From assembly GCF_001280255.1 (NCBI RefSeq), contig NZ_LHCI01000106.1, forward strand, positions 26,547 through 77,932: 51,386 nucleotides of DNA, read 5' to 3'. This stretch comes from Thermus aquaticus. GTDB taxonomy: Bacteria > Deinococcota > Deinococci > Deinococcales > Thermaceae. Positions 7,557 to 16,012 of this stretch are shown one piece after another (within the stretch, counting starts at the first letter, position 1; the number at the start of each line of letters is the position of its first letter). A program made the translations under genes and the position numbers. The notes beneath the pieces were generated by a model that saw nothing but the letters and a program-made list of their open reading frames with translations, made no database searches and was not told where the DNA came from.

Positions 7557-7915
7557 GCCTCTTGGGTGGGGACCCTTTTCCAGATGAAGTAGAGGGCGTA
7601 GGCCACCAGGCCCAGAAGGAGGGCCCAGGCCCCAGGATGGGACAGGCGAAGGAGGCTGAAGCCGGCCCCTAGCAGGATGAGGAGCGTGGCCCAGGCCTTG
7701 GTTCCCCGGGACATGCCCCGGCCCTCCCGATAGTCCCGGATGAGGGGGCCCACCTTGGGTAGGCTCAGGAGCCAGGCCTCGAGGCGGGGATTGGAGCGGG
7801 AGAAGAAGTAGGCCGCCAGGAGGAAAAAGGGCGTGGAGGGCAGAACCGGGAGAAGGCTTCCCAAAAAGCCTAGCCCGGTGAAGAAGAAGCCCAAGACTAA
7901 GGCCAACCCGCGCAT
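7553..7915 (-). CDS. YbaN-like DUF454 membrane protein
   Basis: 120-residue inner-membrane protein with three to four hydrophobic segments and the DUF454/YbaN hallmark GFLGSLLPVLPSTPFFLLAA followed by YFFSRSNPRLEAWL. The function is unknown. It starts at ATG 7915; a TAGACT box on the minus strand (7923-7928) ends 7 nt upstream, consistent with a leaderless mRNA. Its stop codon is inside the right terminal repeat of element A1. Confidence 0.85.
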   Translation of the reverse strand: MRGLALVLGFFFTGLGFLGSLLPVLPSTPFFLLAAYFFSRSNPRLEAWLLSLPKVGPLIRDYREGRGMSRGTKAWATLLILLGAGFSLLRLSHPGAWALLLGLVAYALYFIWKRVPTQEA

Positions 7916-7977
7916 CAGGTCCAGTCTAGCCCTTTCCCCACCCCGCAGAAAAGGAAAGGCGACCCAAAGGCCGCCTT

Positions 7978-8069
7978 TGGCGGAGGGGGCGGGATTCGAA
8001 CCCGCGAGACCCCTTGCGGGGCCTACCGGTTTTCGAGACCGGCCCGTTCAACCGCTCCGGCACCCCTCC
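7978..8069 (-). tRNA. tRNA-Ser (anticodon CGA)
   Basis: Class II tRNA, acceptor GGAGGGG (8069-8063) paired with CCCCTCC, G discriminator at 7981 and encoded CCA (7978-7980). The anticodon loop CTCGAAA gives CGA. The long variable arm is AGGCCCCGCAAGGGGTCT. Its first 22 nt (8069-8048) are also the last 22 nt of the tilS-tadA coding sequence, whose TGA stop is formed by tRNA positions 20-22 in the D-loop. Confidence 0.95.
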
Positions 8070-9577
8070 CTGAGCCGGGCGAAGAAGTCCCTTAAAAGCT
8101 TAGCACACTCCCCTTCCCGAAGGCCACCCCGCATCCTCCCCCCCTGGCCGTAGCGGGTGAGGGCCCCCTCCTTCAGGTTCTCCACCCCGTAGACCACCTC
8201 CACCCCCGCCTCCATAAGGGCGTGGTGGCACATGCGGCAGGGCTCCAGGGTCACGTAAAGCCGCCCTCCCCTGGCCCTTTTCCCCAGCTTCTGCAAGAGG
8301 AGCATCTCGGCGTGGGCGGTGGGGTCTTCCATGGCCTCCACCCGGTTCCGCTCCCCGTGGACCTCCCCCTCCAGGACCAGGACCGCTCCCACCGGCACCT
8401 CCCCCTCGGCGAAGGCCTTCTTGGCCTCCTCGAGGGCCAGGCCCATGTAGCCCTCCTCCGCCGAAGGGGGAAAGAGGCCCAAGACCTCCTCCACCCGCCC
8501 CTCCGCCCCCCGCACGGGCCAGAGGGCCCTGAGCTCCTTGGGCACGCCCTTTTCCGCCAAAAAGGCCGCCAGGCGTTTCCGGCCAGCGGGCCTTTCCAGG
8601 TGGTCCCCGGGAAGGGGCCTGCGGAAGCCCTTGGGGAGGGGGATCTGGGGACTGGGGGGGATGAGGAACAGGGTCCCCAGATACCGCCGGGCCAGATACC
8701 CCCCGGGAAGCGTCCCCGCCCTGCCCTTTAGGGCCTCCTCCAGAAGGGCGATGAGCCTGGCCTCGGGGCGGAGGTCCAGGGCCTCCAAAACCCGCCTCAG
8801 GGCCCGCCTCCGCACGGCCTCCGGGGCCCTCAGGAGGGGCAAGGCCCGGAAGGCGGGCACGAAGAAGCGGGGGTCAGGGAGGAGGCGGACCTCCGCCACG
8901 CCTTCCAGAAAGGCCTCCTCCTCCTCCCGGGCCTGGGCGAAGCGGGCCAAAGCCTCCCTGGCCCGGGGAAAGCGCTCCAGGATCAGGGGCAAGACCGAGA
9001 GCCTCAGGTAGTTGCGGTCCAGGGAAAGGTCCCGGTTCGTGGGGTCCTCCCGCCAGGCCTCCCCCAGGCCCAGGAGGTAGGCCCGGAGCGCCTCCCGGGT
9101 GAAGGGGAGGAGGGGGCGGACCACCATCCCCTCCTTCTCCCGGATACCGAGGCCCCTAGCCGTGCCCTGGAGGAGCTTGAGGAGGACGGTCTCCGCCTGG
9201 TCGTCCAGGGTGTGGGCGGTGAGGATGGCCTTGGCCCCCACCTCCTTGGCCACCCGGTGGAGGAAGGCGTAGCGCACCTCCCGGGCCAGGGCCTCGAGGT
9301 TCTCCCCCCTCTCCTTGGCGATTCGCCCCACCTCCACCCGCTCCCCGTAGAAGGGAAAGCCAAGCCTTTGGGCCAGGTCCCGCACGAAGAGGAGGTCTTC
9401 GCCGCTATCCGGGCGCAGGGCGTGGTCCAGGTGGGCCACCACCGCCCGCCTCCCCGCCCGCCGCACCAGGTGGGCCAGGGCCACCGAGTCCCCGCCCCCG
9501 GAGACCGCCAGGACCAGGGGGTCCTGGGGGGCCAGGCGGGCCAGGCGCCCGCGAAAGGCCTCCTCAAGGACCGACAA
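8048..9577 (-). CDS. tilS: TilS-TadA fusion: tRNA-Ile lysidine synthase plus tRNA adenosine deaminase
   Basis: 509 residues. The N-terminal half is TilS, which adds lysidine at C34 of tRNA-Ile2 so that it reads AUA; its PP-loop is SGGGDS at 26-31. The middle resembles the TilS substrate-binding region. From about residue 378 comes a complete deaminase domain of the TadA type (A34 to inosine in tRNA-Arg): HAE at 422-424 and PCRMC at 446-450 bind zinc, with E424 as proton shuttle. It overlaps the upstream CopZ-like gene by 14 nt. At the 3' end it overlaps tRNA-Ser by 22 nt on the same strand, so its stop codon belongs to the tRNA. Confidence 0.92.
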   Translation of the reverse strand: MSVLEEAFRGRLARLAPQDPLVLAVSGGGDSVALAHLVRRAGRRAVVAHLDHALRPDSGEDLLFVRDLAQRLGFPFYGERVEVGRIAKERGENLEALAREVRYAFLHRVAKEVGAKAILTAHTLDDQAETVLLKLLQGTARGLGIREKEGMVVRPLLPFTREALRAYLLGLGEAWREDPTNRDLSLDRNYLRLSVLPLILERFPRAREALARFAQAREEEEAFLEGVAEVRLLPDPRFFVPAFRALPLLRAPEAVRRRALRRVLEALDLRPEARLIALLEEALKGRAGTLPGGYLARRYLGTLFLIPPSPQIPLPKGFRRPLPGDHLERPAGRKRLAAFLAEKGVPKELRALWPVRGAEGRVEEVLGLFPPSAEEGYMGLALEEAKKAFAEGEVPVGAVLVLEGEVHGERNRVEAMEDPTAHAEMLLLQKLGKRARGGRLYVTLEPCRMCHHALMEAGVEVVYGVENLKEGALTRYGQGGRMRGGLREGECAKLLRDFFARLREGCRSG

Positions 9578-9962
9578 GCCTCGCCACCTCCGCCTTCAAG
9601 GTGGACAGGCAGCACCTCCCCCGGGGGTTGCGCCATTCGCAGGCGCACCTTCCGGCCCTCACCCCCGCCTCCACCTGGGCCACCGGGTCCTCTCCCCGGG
9701 AAAGGGCCTCCTGAAGGGCCTCTTTGGTCCAGTCAAAGCAGTAGCACACCCAGGAGGCCCCCTTGTCGTAGACGGGAAAGCGCACCTCCTCGAGGGTGTA
9801 GACCCCCTCCTCGCCGTAGTAGACCACGGGGCAGGCCGGGTCCTGGCAGAGGTAGTGGGGGCTTTGCGGGTCCAGGCGGGCCAGGGCCTTCCCGGTGAGA
9901 AAGTTCTTCACCGTCTTCAGGGGAACGGAAAGCCCCTCCTTCCCGTTAGCCGGGCACAGCAT
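9564..9962 (-). CDS. CopZ N-terminal-like Fe-S/zinc protein
   Basis: 132-residue cytoplasmic protein with eight cysteines. The order of motifs (CPANGKEG at the N-terminus, YLCQDPACPVVYY, WVCYCFDWT, and CACEWRNPRGRCC near the C-terminus) matches the N-terminal metal-binding domain of archaeal CopZ copper chaperones, which bind zinc and a [2Fe-2S] cluster. The copper-binding HMA domain is absent, so a role in copper transfer is only a guess. It starts at ATG 9962, 6 nt after a TAGAAT box on the minus strand, and its 3' end overlaps tilS-tadA by 14 nt (operon). Confidence 0.75.
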   Translation of the reverse strand: MLCPANGKEGLSVPLKTVKNFLTGKALARLDPQSPHYLCQDPACPVVYYGEEGVYTLEEVRFPVYDKGASWVCYCFDWTKEALQEALSRGEDPVAQVEAGVRAGRCACEWRNPRGRCCLSTLKAEVARLVGP

Positions 9963-9966
9963 GCCC

Positions 9967-9986
9967 CCATTCTAGGGCTAGAATGG
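9967..9986. promoter_or_regulatory. Palindromic divergent promoter (two TAGAAT boxes)
   Basis: CCATTCTAG-GG-CTAGAATGG is a perfect inverted repeat with 9-bp arms. Each arm carries TAGAAT: the minus-strand box is 6 nt before the CopZ-like ATG (9962), the plus-strand box (9979-9984) is 18 nt before glcD. RNA polymerase could occupy only one side at a time. Confidence 0.55.
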
Positions 9987-10002
9987 AGGGAGGAGGTAAG
10001 AG

Positions 10003-11379
10003 GTGGGCTTTCTGGAGGAGCTAAAGGCCCTGGTGCCGGGGAGGGTCCTCACCAAGGAGGCGGAGCTCGCCCCTTACGAGTCCGACGCCCTCACCGCCTA
10101 CCGCAGGCGCCCCCTGGCCGTGGTCCTGCCCGAGAGGAAGGAGGAGGTGGTGGCGGTGGTGCGCCTCTGCCACCGCCACGGGGTCCCCTTTGTGGCCCGG
10201 GGAAGCGGCACCAGCCTAAGCGGCGGCTCCCTCCCCGTGGAAGGGGGCATCGTCCTGGCCCTGAACCGCATGAACCGGATCCTCAGGCTGGACCCCAAGG
10301 CCCGCATCGCCGTGGTGGAGCCCGGGGTGGTCAACCTGGAGGTCTCCAAGCAGGCGGCCCCCTTCGGCCTCCTCTACGCCCCGGACCCCTCCAGCCAGCC
10401 CGTCTCCACCATCGGGGGCAACGTGGCCTTCAACTCCGGGGGGGCCCACTGCTTGAAGTACGGGATGACGGCCAACCACGTCCTGGGCCTGGAGATCGTC
10501 ACCCCTCAGGGCGAGGTGGTGCGCTTGGGCGGGGAGGGCCTCGAGGGCGTGGGGCCGGACCTCCATGGCTTCTTCGTGGGCACCGAGGGGCTTTTGGGGG
10601 TGGCCCTGGAGATCACCCTCAGGCTTCTCCCCAGGCCCGAGGCCTACCACACCCTCCTCGCCGCCTACGATAGCCTGGAGAGGGCAGGGGAAGCGGTGAG
10701 CCTGGTCATCCGGGCCGGGCTTTTGCCCGGGGCCATGGAGATCATGGACCGCTTGAGCATTGAGGCCGCCGAGAAGGCGGTCAGAGCGGGCTACCCCCAG
10801 GCCGAGGCCCTCCTGATCGTGGAGCTGGAAGGCCCCAAGGAGGAGGTGGCGGAGGAGGCCAGGGTGCTCCACGGGGTCATCCAGGAAAGCGGGGCCTACG
10901 AGGTGCGGGTGGCCAGGAGCGAGGCGGAGAGGCAGGCCATCTGGAAGGGGCGCAAGGCCGCCTTCAGCGCCGTGGGCCGTCTCTCCCCCGACTACATCGT
11001 CCAGGACGGGGTGGTGCCGAGAAGCCGCCTGGGGGAGGCCCTAAGGGAGATCGGGAGGCTTTCCCGGGTCTTTGGCCTCCGGGTGGCCAACGTCTTCCAC
11101 GCCGGGGACGGCAACCTCCACCCCCTGGTCCTCTACGACGGCAAGCGGCCCGGGGAGCTGGAGCGGGCCGAAGAACTGGCCGGGGAGATCTTAAGGCTTT
11201 GCGTCCGCTTGGGGGGGTCGCTCACGGGGGAGCACGGCATCGGCGTGGAGAAGAAGGCCTACATGCCGGAGATGTTCGCCCCGGAGGACCTCCTGGCCAT
11301 GGAGCGGGTCAAGGCCGCCCTGGACCCCAAGGGCCTGGCCAACCGGGGCAAGGTCCTGCCGGAGGAGGTCCATGCTTAG
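10003..11379 (+). CDS. glcD: Glycolate oxidase FAD subunit GlcD
   Basis: 458-residue FAD-linked oxidase that oxidises glycolate (or a related 2-hydroxy acid) to the 2-oxo acid. The FAD-binding PCMH domain spans about residues 35-215 ([50 protein letters not shown]). The C-terminal cap ends with [15 protein letters not shown]. It starts at GTG 10003 behind AGGAGG (9991-9996). It is the first gene of glcDEF: it overlaps glcE by 8 nt. A D-lactate-type substrate cannot be excluded. Confidence 0.92.
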   Translation: MGFLEELKALVPGRVLTKEAELAPYESDALTAYRRRPLAVVLPERKEEVVAVVRLCHRHGVPFVARGSGTSLSGGSLPVEGGIVLALNRMNRILRLDPKARIAVVEPGVVNLEVSKQAAPFGLLYAPDPSSQPVSTIGGNVAFNSGGAHCLKYGMTANHVLGLEIVTPQGEVVRLGGEGLEGVGPDLHGFFVGTEGLLGVALEITLRLLPRPEAYHTLLAAYDSLERAGEAVSLVIRAGLLPGAMEIMDRLSIEAAEKAVRAGYPQAEALLIVELEGPKEEVAEEARVLHGVIQESGAYEVRVARSEAERQAIWKGRKAAFSAVGRLSPDYIVQDGVVPRSRLGEALREIGRLSRVFGLRVANVFHAGDGNLHPLVLYDGKRPGELERAEELAGEILRLCVRLGGSLTGEHGIGVEKKAYMPEMFAPEDLLAMERVKAALDPKGLANRGKVLPEEVHA

Positions 11380-12427
11380 GCCCACCACCCCCCAAGAGGT
11401 CCAGGAGGCCGTCCTAACCCACCCCCGCCTGAGGCTCAGGGGGGCCGGCACCAAGCCCGCCCTCTCCAGCCCCCAGGAAGGCGAGGCCCTTTTGGACCTC
11501 TCCGGCCTCAGGGGGATCCTGGAGTACGAGCCCGAGGAGTTCGTCTTCACCGCCCTGGCGGGGACCCCCTTGCGGGAGATAGAGGCGGCCCTAAAGGCCC
11601 ACGGCCAGTACCTCCCCTTTGACCCGCCCCTTTTGGGGAAGGGGGCCACCCTGGGGGGCACCGTGGCCGCCGGGCTTTCCGGGCCCATGCGCCACCGCTA
11701 TGGCGGGGTCCGGGACTTCATCCTGGGGGTGCGGTTCGTGGACGGGGAAGGGAGGCTGATCCGGGGCGGGGGCAAGGTGGTGAAGAACGCCGCCGGCTTC
11801 CCCTTCCACCGCCTCATGGTGGGCTCCTTGGGGGCCTTCGGCGTCATGGTGGAGCTTTCCTTCAAGGTCTTCCCCAGGCCCCGGGCCACCCGGACCCTGC
11901 GGGCCACCATGAATGGCCTGGAGGAGGCCTTAAGGGCGGTGGAGAAGCTGAGGCTTCTCCCTTTGGACCTCCTAGCCCTGGACCTGGTCCCCCCCGCCAC
12001 CCTTGAGCTCCGCCTGGGGGGCTTCCCGGAGAGCCTTAAGGCCCGCCTGGAGAGGCTGAAGGCCCTCCTTGGGCAAGAGGAGGGCCTAGAGGAGGTGGAG
12101 GAGGTGGCGGGAGAGGAGGCCCACTGGCAGGCGGTGCGGGACCTGGCCTTCCTGGAGGGAAGCCCCATTCACGCCAAGGTGCCCGCGGGGCTTGCCCGGA
12201 TTCCCTTCCTGGAAGGCCTTCCCTTAGGACCCAGAAGGTACCTGGACGGGGGGGAGGTGCTCTATGTGGGCCTCGAGGAGGAGGGCCTGAAGGCCTTAAA
12301 AGAGGCGGGGATCCCTCACCTGGTCCTAAGAGGGGCCCAAGACCCCCTCTCCCCCAAGCCCCAGGACCCCTTCTTCCTGGGGGTGAAGGGAGCTCTAGAC
12401 CCCAAAGGCCGGTTTCCCCTAAGGTAG
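11372..12427 (+). CDS. glcE: Glycolate oxidase FAD-binding subunit GlcE
   Basis: 351-residue second FAD-binding subunit. It has a shorter PCMH domain with [23 protein letters not shown] and [22 protein letters not shown], all standard for GlcE. It starts at ATG 11372 inside the end of glcD (overlap 8 nt) and is followed by glcF after 4 nt, so the three are co-translated. It works with GlcD and the Fe-S subunit GlcF at the cytoplasmic membrane. Confidence 0.92.
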   Translation: MLRPTTPQEVQEAVLTHPRLRLRGAGTKPALSSPQEGEALLDLSGLRGILEYEPEEFVFTALAGTPLREIEAALKAHGQYLPFDPPLLGKGATLGGTVAAGLSGPMRHRYGGVRDFILGVRFVDGEGRLIRGGGKVVKNAAGFPFHRLMVGSLGAFGVMVELSFKVFPRPRATRTLRATMNGLEEALRAVEKLRLLPLDLLALDLVPPATLELRLGGFPESLKARLERLKALLGQEEGLEEVEEVAGEEAHWQAVRDLAFLEGSPIHAKVPAGLARIPFLEGLPLGPRRYLDGGEVLYVGLEEEGLKALKEAGIPHLVLRGAQDPLSPKPQDPFFLGVKGALDPKGRFPLR

Positions 12428-12431
12428 GTCT

Positions 12432-13688
12432 ATGCAACACCAGATCCCCCTGGAAGAGCTGGGCCCCAAGGGCCAGGTCATGGCCCACGCCGTGGAGGCC
12501 TGCGTGCACTGCGGCTTCTGCCTGCCCACCTGCCCCACCTACGCCGTCCTCCAGGAGGAGATGGACTCCCCCAGGGGGCGGATCTTCCTCATGAAGGAGG
12601 TGCTGGAAGGAAGCCTGCCCCTGGAGGAGGCCCTCCCCTTCCTGGACCGCTGCCTGGCCTGCCAGGCCTGCGTCACCGCCTGCCCCAGCGGGGTGCCCTA
12701 CGGGGAGCTCATCGCCACCTTCCGGCTCTGGAGCGAGGACAAGCGCCACCGCTACCCCCTGGAGAGGGCCTACCGCCTGGCCCTCCTGCGCACCCTCCCG
12801 TACCCGGGCCGCTTCCGGCCCCTGGCGGAGCTTGGGGTAAGGCTCAAGCCCCTCCTGAAGCCCCTCCCCCTGCCCAAGGCCCTCAAGGCCCCCATCGCCC
12901 TCCTCCCGGACCGCCTGGAGAAGGAGGAGCCCTACCAGGAGGTCTACCCCGCTAAAGGGGAGCGGCGTGCGCGGGTGGGCCTCCTTCTGGGGTGCGCCCA
13001 GAGGGTCCTGAGGCCCTCCATCAACCGGGCCACCATAAAGGTGCTCCAGGAGAACGGCGTGGAGGTCCTGGCCCTGAAGGAGCAGGTCTGCTGCGGGGCC
13101 CTAAACCTCCACGCCGGGGACGAGGAGGGGGCGAGGGCCTTGGCCAGGCGGAACCTGGAGGCCTTCCGCGACGTGGACTACGTCATCACCAACGCCGCCG
13201 GGTGCGGCTCGGGGATGAAGGAGTACCCCCTTCTCTTCCTGGGCCAGCCCGAGGAGGAGGCGGCGAGGCGCCTGGCCGCCAAGGTGAAGGACCTTTCCGT
13301 GATCCTGGACGAGCTGGGCTTCCTCCCCCCTCCTCCCCCCAGAAGGCCCCTGAAGGTGGCCTACCACGACGCCTGCCACCTGGCCCACGCCCAGGGGGTG
13401 CGGGAGGCCCCGAGAAACCTCCTAAGGGCGGCGGGCCTCGAGGTCCTGGAGCCCAGGGAGTGGGAGCTCTGTTGCGGAAGTGCCGGCACCTACAACCTCT
13501 TCCAGCCGGACCTGGCCGAGGCCCTGGGCCGGAGGAAGGCGGAGAACCTAAAGGCCACCGGGGCCGACCTGGTGGCAACCGGCAACATCGGCTGCCTCAC
13601 CCAGATCCAGGCCTACCTGGACCTCCCCGTCCTCCACACCGCCGAGCTTCTGGCCCTCCTCTACGAGGGGAAGGAACCCCGGGCCTAG
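12432..13688 (+). CDS. glcF: Glycolate oxidase iron-sulfur subunit GlcF
   Basis: 418 residues. Two N-terminal [4Fe-4S] motifs, [12 protein letters not shown] (C24-C34) and [12 protein letters not shown], are followed by two CCG domains ([16 protein letters not shown] and [15 protein letters not shown]), the arrangement of GlcF. It passes electrons from the flavin subunits to the quinone pool. It starts at ATG 12432, 4 nt after glcE. The TAG stop at 13686-13688 is followed 6 nt later by repeat element A2. Confidence 0.93.
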   Translation: MQHQIPLEELGPKGQVMAHAVEACVHCGFCLPTCPTYAVLQEEMDSPRGRIFLMKEVLEGSLPLEEALPFLDRCLACQACVTACPSGVPYGELIATFRLWSEDKRHRYPLERAYRLALLRTLPYPGRFRPLAELGVRLKPLLKPLPLPKALKAPIALLPDRLEKEEPYQEVYPAKGERRARVGLLLGCAQRVLRPSINRATIKVLQENGVEVLALKEQVCCGALNLHAGDEEGARALARRNLEAFRDVDYVITNAAGCGSGMKEYPLLFLGQPEEEAARRLAAKVKDLSVILDELGFLPPPPPRRPLKVAYHDACHLAHAQGVREAPRNLLRAAGLEVLEPREWELCCGSAGTYNLFQPDLAEALGRRKAENLKATGADLVATGNIGCLTQIQAYLDLPVLHTAELLALLYEGKEPRA

Positions 13689-13694
13689 GCGCCT

Positions 13695-13772
13695 TTAAGT
13701 ACCCCACCGCGGCAAAAGCCGCGGTGGGGGCCCCAGAAAAGCCCTTCCATAGTCCCGACTTGGGCACCCCAT
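13695..13772. repeat. Element A copy 2 (right end missing)
   Basis: TTAAGTACCCC, the same hairpin as copy 1 (ACCGCGGC-aaaa-GCCGCGGT), then GGGGGCCCCAGAAAAGCCCTTCC and GACTTGGGCACCCCAT. It diverges from the full-length copies after 13772, so about 34 bp of the right end are lost. Confidence 0.8.
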
Positions 13773-13826
13773 AAATCTTGACACGACCGGGCGGAGGGTC
13801 CTCGAGGCGAAGGCTCTCATAAAGCG

Positions 13827-13845
13827 TACGTAGAATACGTAGAAT
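13827..13845 (+). promoter_or_regulatory. Tandem 9-bp repeat with two TAGAAT -10 boxes
   Basis: TACGTAGAA is repeated exactly twice in tandem (13827-13844), giving TAGAAT at 13831-13836 and again at 13840-13845. The second box is 7 nt before ATG 13853. A TTGACA at 13778-13783 is too far for normal spacing to either box. Confidence 0.45.
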
Positions 13846-13852
13846 GAAGGGG

Positions 13853-15271
13853 ATGGCAAAGACCAAGGTTCTCCTCCCCCTGGCCGCCCTCCTCCTCGCG
13901 GCCTGCAACAACCTCCCCGGCCTTCAGCCCAAGCCCTTCACGGGGACCCTGGACCTCCCTTCCCCCCTCCAGACCGTGGCCCCCGGGGGCCAGGTCCAGG
14001 TCCCGGTGCGGGTGGCGTTCAACGACTCCAGGGTGGCCTCCGTGACCCTCACCGTGCGCCTCGCCGACCCCTGCGCCAAGGGGACCTCCTACTGCCCCGG
14101 GTGGGACGCGAGCCGCTACCCCGGGGTGAGTCACCCCACGGAGAGCTACACCCTGACCCCCGCTAGCCCCAGCGCCACCCTGACCTTCCAGGTGGACTCG
14201 GCCGCTCCGCCCCAGGGCCCCTTTAAGTACGAACTCGTCCTCTCGGGGCGGGACGCCTCGGGGAAAGTGTGGGAGGAGGTGGTGCCCTTCTACCTGAGGA
14301 TCCTCCGTCCCGGGGAGACCTCCGCCATGGAGTACTGGAACTTCTGGCGGGACTACATGGGCTACGCCCCCGTCCGGGAGGACCCCGAGTGGAGCTTCAA
14401 GGCCTGGCTCCACGGACGGTACCTGGCGATGAACGCGGACAGGAACCCCTTCGGCCACGACGAGGACCTGAGCTATCCCTTCTCCAGCCCCGAGGGGCGG
14501 GAGGCGGGGCGGAGGGGTAACGTGGGCGGAGGGTACGAGGTGGTCCCCTCCTCCACGCCAGCGGATCAGGTCCCCTGGCCCGTGGAGAGCCGGCTCTTCA
14601 ACGGGTGGGTCGCCCTTCCCTTCCATCGGCTTGGCATGATTTTCCCCCTCACCTCCGCGGGCGGCTTCGGCCTCTACCGGGACCGGGTGCCCTACTCCGG
14701 GTACAGCGGGTGGGACCTCCTCCGGAACGTCAGCACCCTCCCCATCTCGGAGAGCAACAACCCCAACCCCGCTTCGGGCTTCCAGCTCTTCCCCGTCCCC
14801 GACAAGGTGGTCCCCGTCAACCCCACCTACTACTACGAGTGGCCTTCTCCCACGGAGCCCTGCGCCCACCCCGACCAGAACCCGGATCCGCCCTACCTGA
14901 GCCACCCCGGGCTGGACTGGACCCAGCAGCCTTACGGCCTGCCCCTCTCCATCTCCATGTTCGCCCCGGGTCCCAACGACACCCGGGTCCTCCAGGCCCG
15001 GCTCGTCCGCCTCTCCGACGGGCAGGAGCTTCCCGTCTGCGGCTACGGGAGCCTGCAGTTCTGGAACCAGGATGCCTTTGCGAGGGACTGGGGTAAGAGC
15101 ATCCTCAAGGGCTACTCCTCGGTCTTCGTGGTCCCCCGCTACCCCCTGGACCCAGGCGAGGCCTACCGGGCCGAGGTGCGGGCGGTCTTCGGGGGCACGG
15201 AGAAAACCTTCATCTGGAGTTTCCGGGTGGCCCCTCAAGACGACCTCTTCCCCCTCCGCCTTAGCCCCTAG
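13853..15271 (+). CDS. CAP-domain (SCP/PR1-like) lipoprotein
   Basis: 472-residue exported protein. The signal peptide ends in the lipobox LLLAAC, so it is a predicted lipoprotein. Residues about 20-140 look like a beta-sandwich. From MEYWNFWRDYMGYAPV onward the sequence follows the CAP superfamily: WSFKAWLHGRYLAMN, a conserved His in FGHDEDLSY, FNGWVALPFHRLGMIF and GFGLYRD. CAP proteins are often extracellular, but the activity here is unknown. I choose ATG 13853 rather than 13844 because 13844 lies within the -10 box. It is the only clearly surface-directed lipoprotein here besides genes needed for its maturation (lnt at 25783). Confidence 0.72.
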   Translation: MAKTKVLLPLAALLLAACNNLPGLQPKPFTGTLDLPSPLQTVAPGGQVQVPVRVAFNDSRVASVTLTVRLADPCAKGTSYCPGWDASRYPGVSHPTESYTLTPASPSATLTFQVDSAAPPQGPFKYELVLSGRDASGKVWEEVVPFYLRILRPGETSAMEYWNFWRDYMGYAPVREDPEWSFKAWLHGRYLAMNADRNPFGHDEDLSYPFSSPEGREAGRRGNVGGGYEVVPSSTPADQVPWPVESRLFNGWVALPFHRLGMIFPLTSAGGFGLYRDRVPYSGYSGWDLLRNVSTLPISESNNPNPASGFQLFPVPDKVVPVNPTYYYEWPSPTEPCAHPDQNPDPPYLSHPGLDWTQQPYGLPLSISMFAPGPNDTRVLQARLVRLSDGQELPVCGYGSLQFWNQDAFARDWGKSILKGYSSVFVVPRYPLDPGEAYRAEVRAVFGGTEKTFIWSFRVAPQDDLFPLRLSP

Positions 15272-15322
15272 CGCTCGGGAGGCGGGAGGAGGAAGAAGGT
15301 AAAAGCGTCCTGCACCCTTAGC

Positions 15323-15352
15323 TTGACGTGCATACCTTTTTCTGCTTATGCT
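15323..15352 (+). promoter_or_regulatory. vapB1 promoter
   Basis: TTGACG (15323-15328), 18-nt spacer, TATGCT (15347-15352). The ATG at 15360 is 7 nt downstream, so transcription is predicted to start at or next to the codon. This excludes the earlier in-frame ATG at 15348, which lies inside the -10. Confidence 0.65.
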
Positions 15353-15359
15353 TAACCCC

Positions 15360-15620
15360 ATGCCCCTCACCATCCGCAACCGCGAGGTGGAGCGCCTGGC
15401 GGAGGAGGTGGCCCGCCTGGCGGGGGAGACCAAGACCGAGGCCATCCGCAAGGCCCTGGAGATGCGCCTCAAGCTGCTGAAGGGCAAGCGGGGCTTTGAC
15501 CGGGTGCTCCGCTTCCTGGAAGAGGAGGTCTGGCCCCAGATACCCCCGGAGCTTTTGGGAAAGGGCATCTCCAAGGAAGAAGAGGAAGCCATCCTCGGCT
15601 ACGGCAGGGAGGGGTACTGA
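15360..15620 (+). CDS. vapB: VapB-type antitoxin
   Basis: 86-residue antitoxin of the Rv0623-like class. The N-terminus (IRNREVERLAEEVARLAGET and then KTEAIRKAL) is the DNA-binding ribbon-helix-helix type seen in VapB antitoxins, and the acidic C-terminus would wrap the toxin. It starts at ATG 15360, fixed by the promoter. Its TGA overlaps the toxin ATG (TGATG, 15618-15622). It is expected to repress its own promoter together with the toxin. Confidence 0.82.
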   Translation: MPLTIRNREVERLAEEVARLAGETKTEAIRKALEMRLKLLKGKRGFDRVLRFLEEEVWPQIPPELLGKGISKEEEEAILGYGREGY

Positions 15621-16012
15621 TGGTACTGGACACCTCCGCCCTCCTGGCCATCCTCTTTCGGGAAGAAGGGTACGAGGACCTGCTGGAAGAGATCCGGCGC
15701 GCCCATCCCCGCAAGGTGGCCGCGCCCACCCTGGCCGAAGCGGGGATCGTTCTAGGCGCCCGGCTGGGTTTTGAACGGGTATACCTTCTTCTCGCCCTCC
15801 TAAGCGAACTCCAGGCCGAGGTCATCCCCTTCGGCGAAGCGCACGCCCGGGAAGCCATTTCCGCTTACCGCCGCTATGGGCGGGGGAGGCACCCCGCCGG
15901 CCTCAACTTCGGGGACTGCCTGAGCTACGCCCTGGCCAAGGTAGAGGGGGAGCCCCTCCTCTACAAGGGCGAGGACTTTGACCGGACGGACCTGGCGTGG
16001 AAGCCCTCCTAA
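15620..16012 (+). CDS. vapC: VapC toxin, PIN-domain ribonuclease
   Basis: 130-residue PIN-domain RNase. The acidic catalytic residues are visible: D4 (VLDTSALLAIL), E40 (APTLAEAGIV), D99 (NFGDCLSYALA) and D119/D121. VapC toxins cleave RNA, often initiator tRNA or 23S rRNA; the target here is unknown. It is translationally coupled to vapB, and the last 16 nt overlap the start of the glycerate kinase gene, an unusual join of a toxin gene to a metabolic gene. Confidence 0.9.
   Translation: MVLDTSALLAILFREEGYEDLLEEIRRAHPRKVAAPTLAEAGIVLGARLGFERVYLLLALLSELQAEVIPFGEAHAREAISAYRRYGRGRHPAGLNFGDCLSYALAKVEGEPLLYKGEDFDRTDLAWKPS

Noticed and set aside
8521-9577. Separate tilS and tadA genes
   Set aside because: The frame is continuous over 509 codons with no internal stop or start signal between the domains.
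13778-13783. TTGACA as -35 of the CAP lipoprotein promoter
   Set aside because: It is 47-56 nt upstream of the two TAGAAT boxes, too far for sigma-70-type spacing, and no -10 lies 16-18 nt downstream.
15348-15359. ATG 15348 as start of vapB
   Set aside because: It lies inside the TATGCT -10 box, so it would not be transcribed; ATG 15360 fits a leaderless start.
13817-15592. 591-codon open frame on the minus strand
   Set aside because: Antisense to the CAP lipoprotein and vapB; composition is Gly/Pro/Val-rich, with no start signal, and it crosses two promoters.
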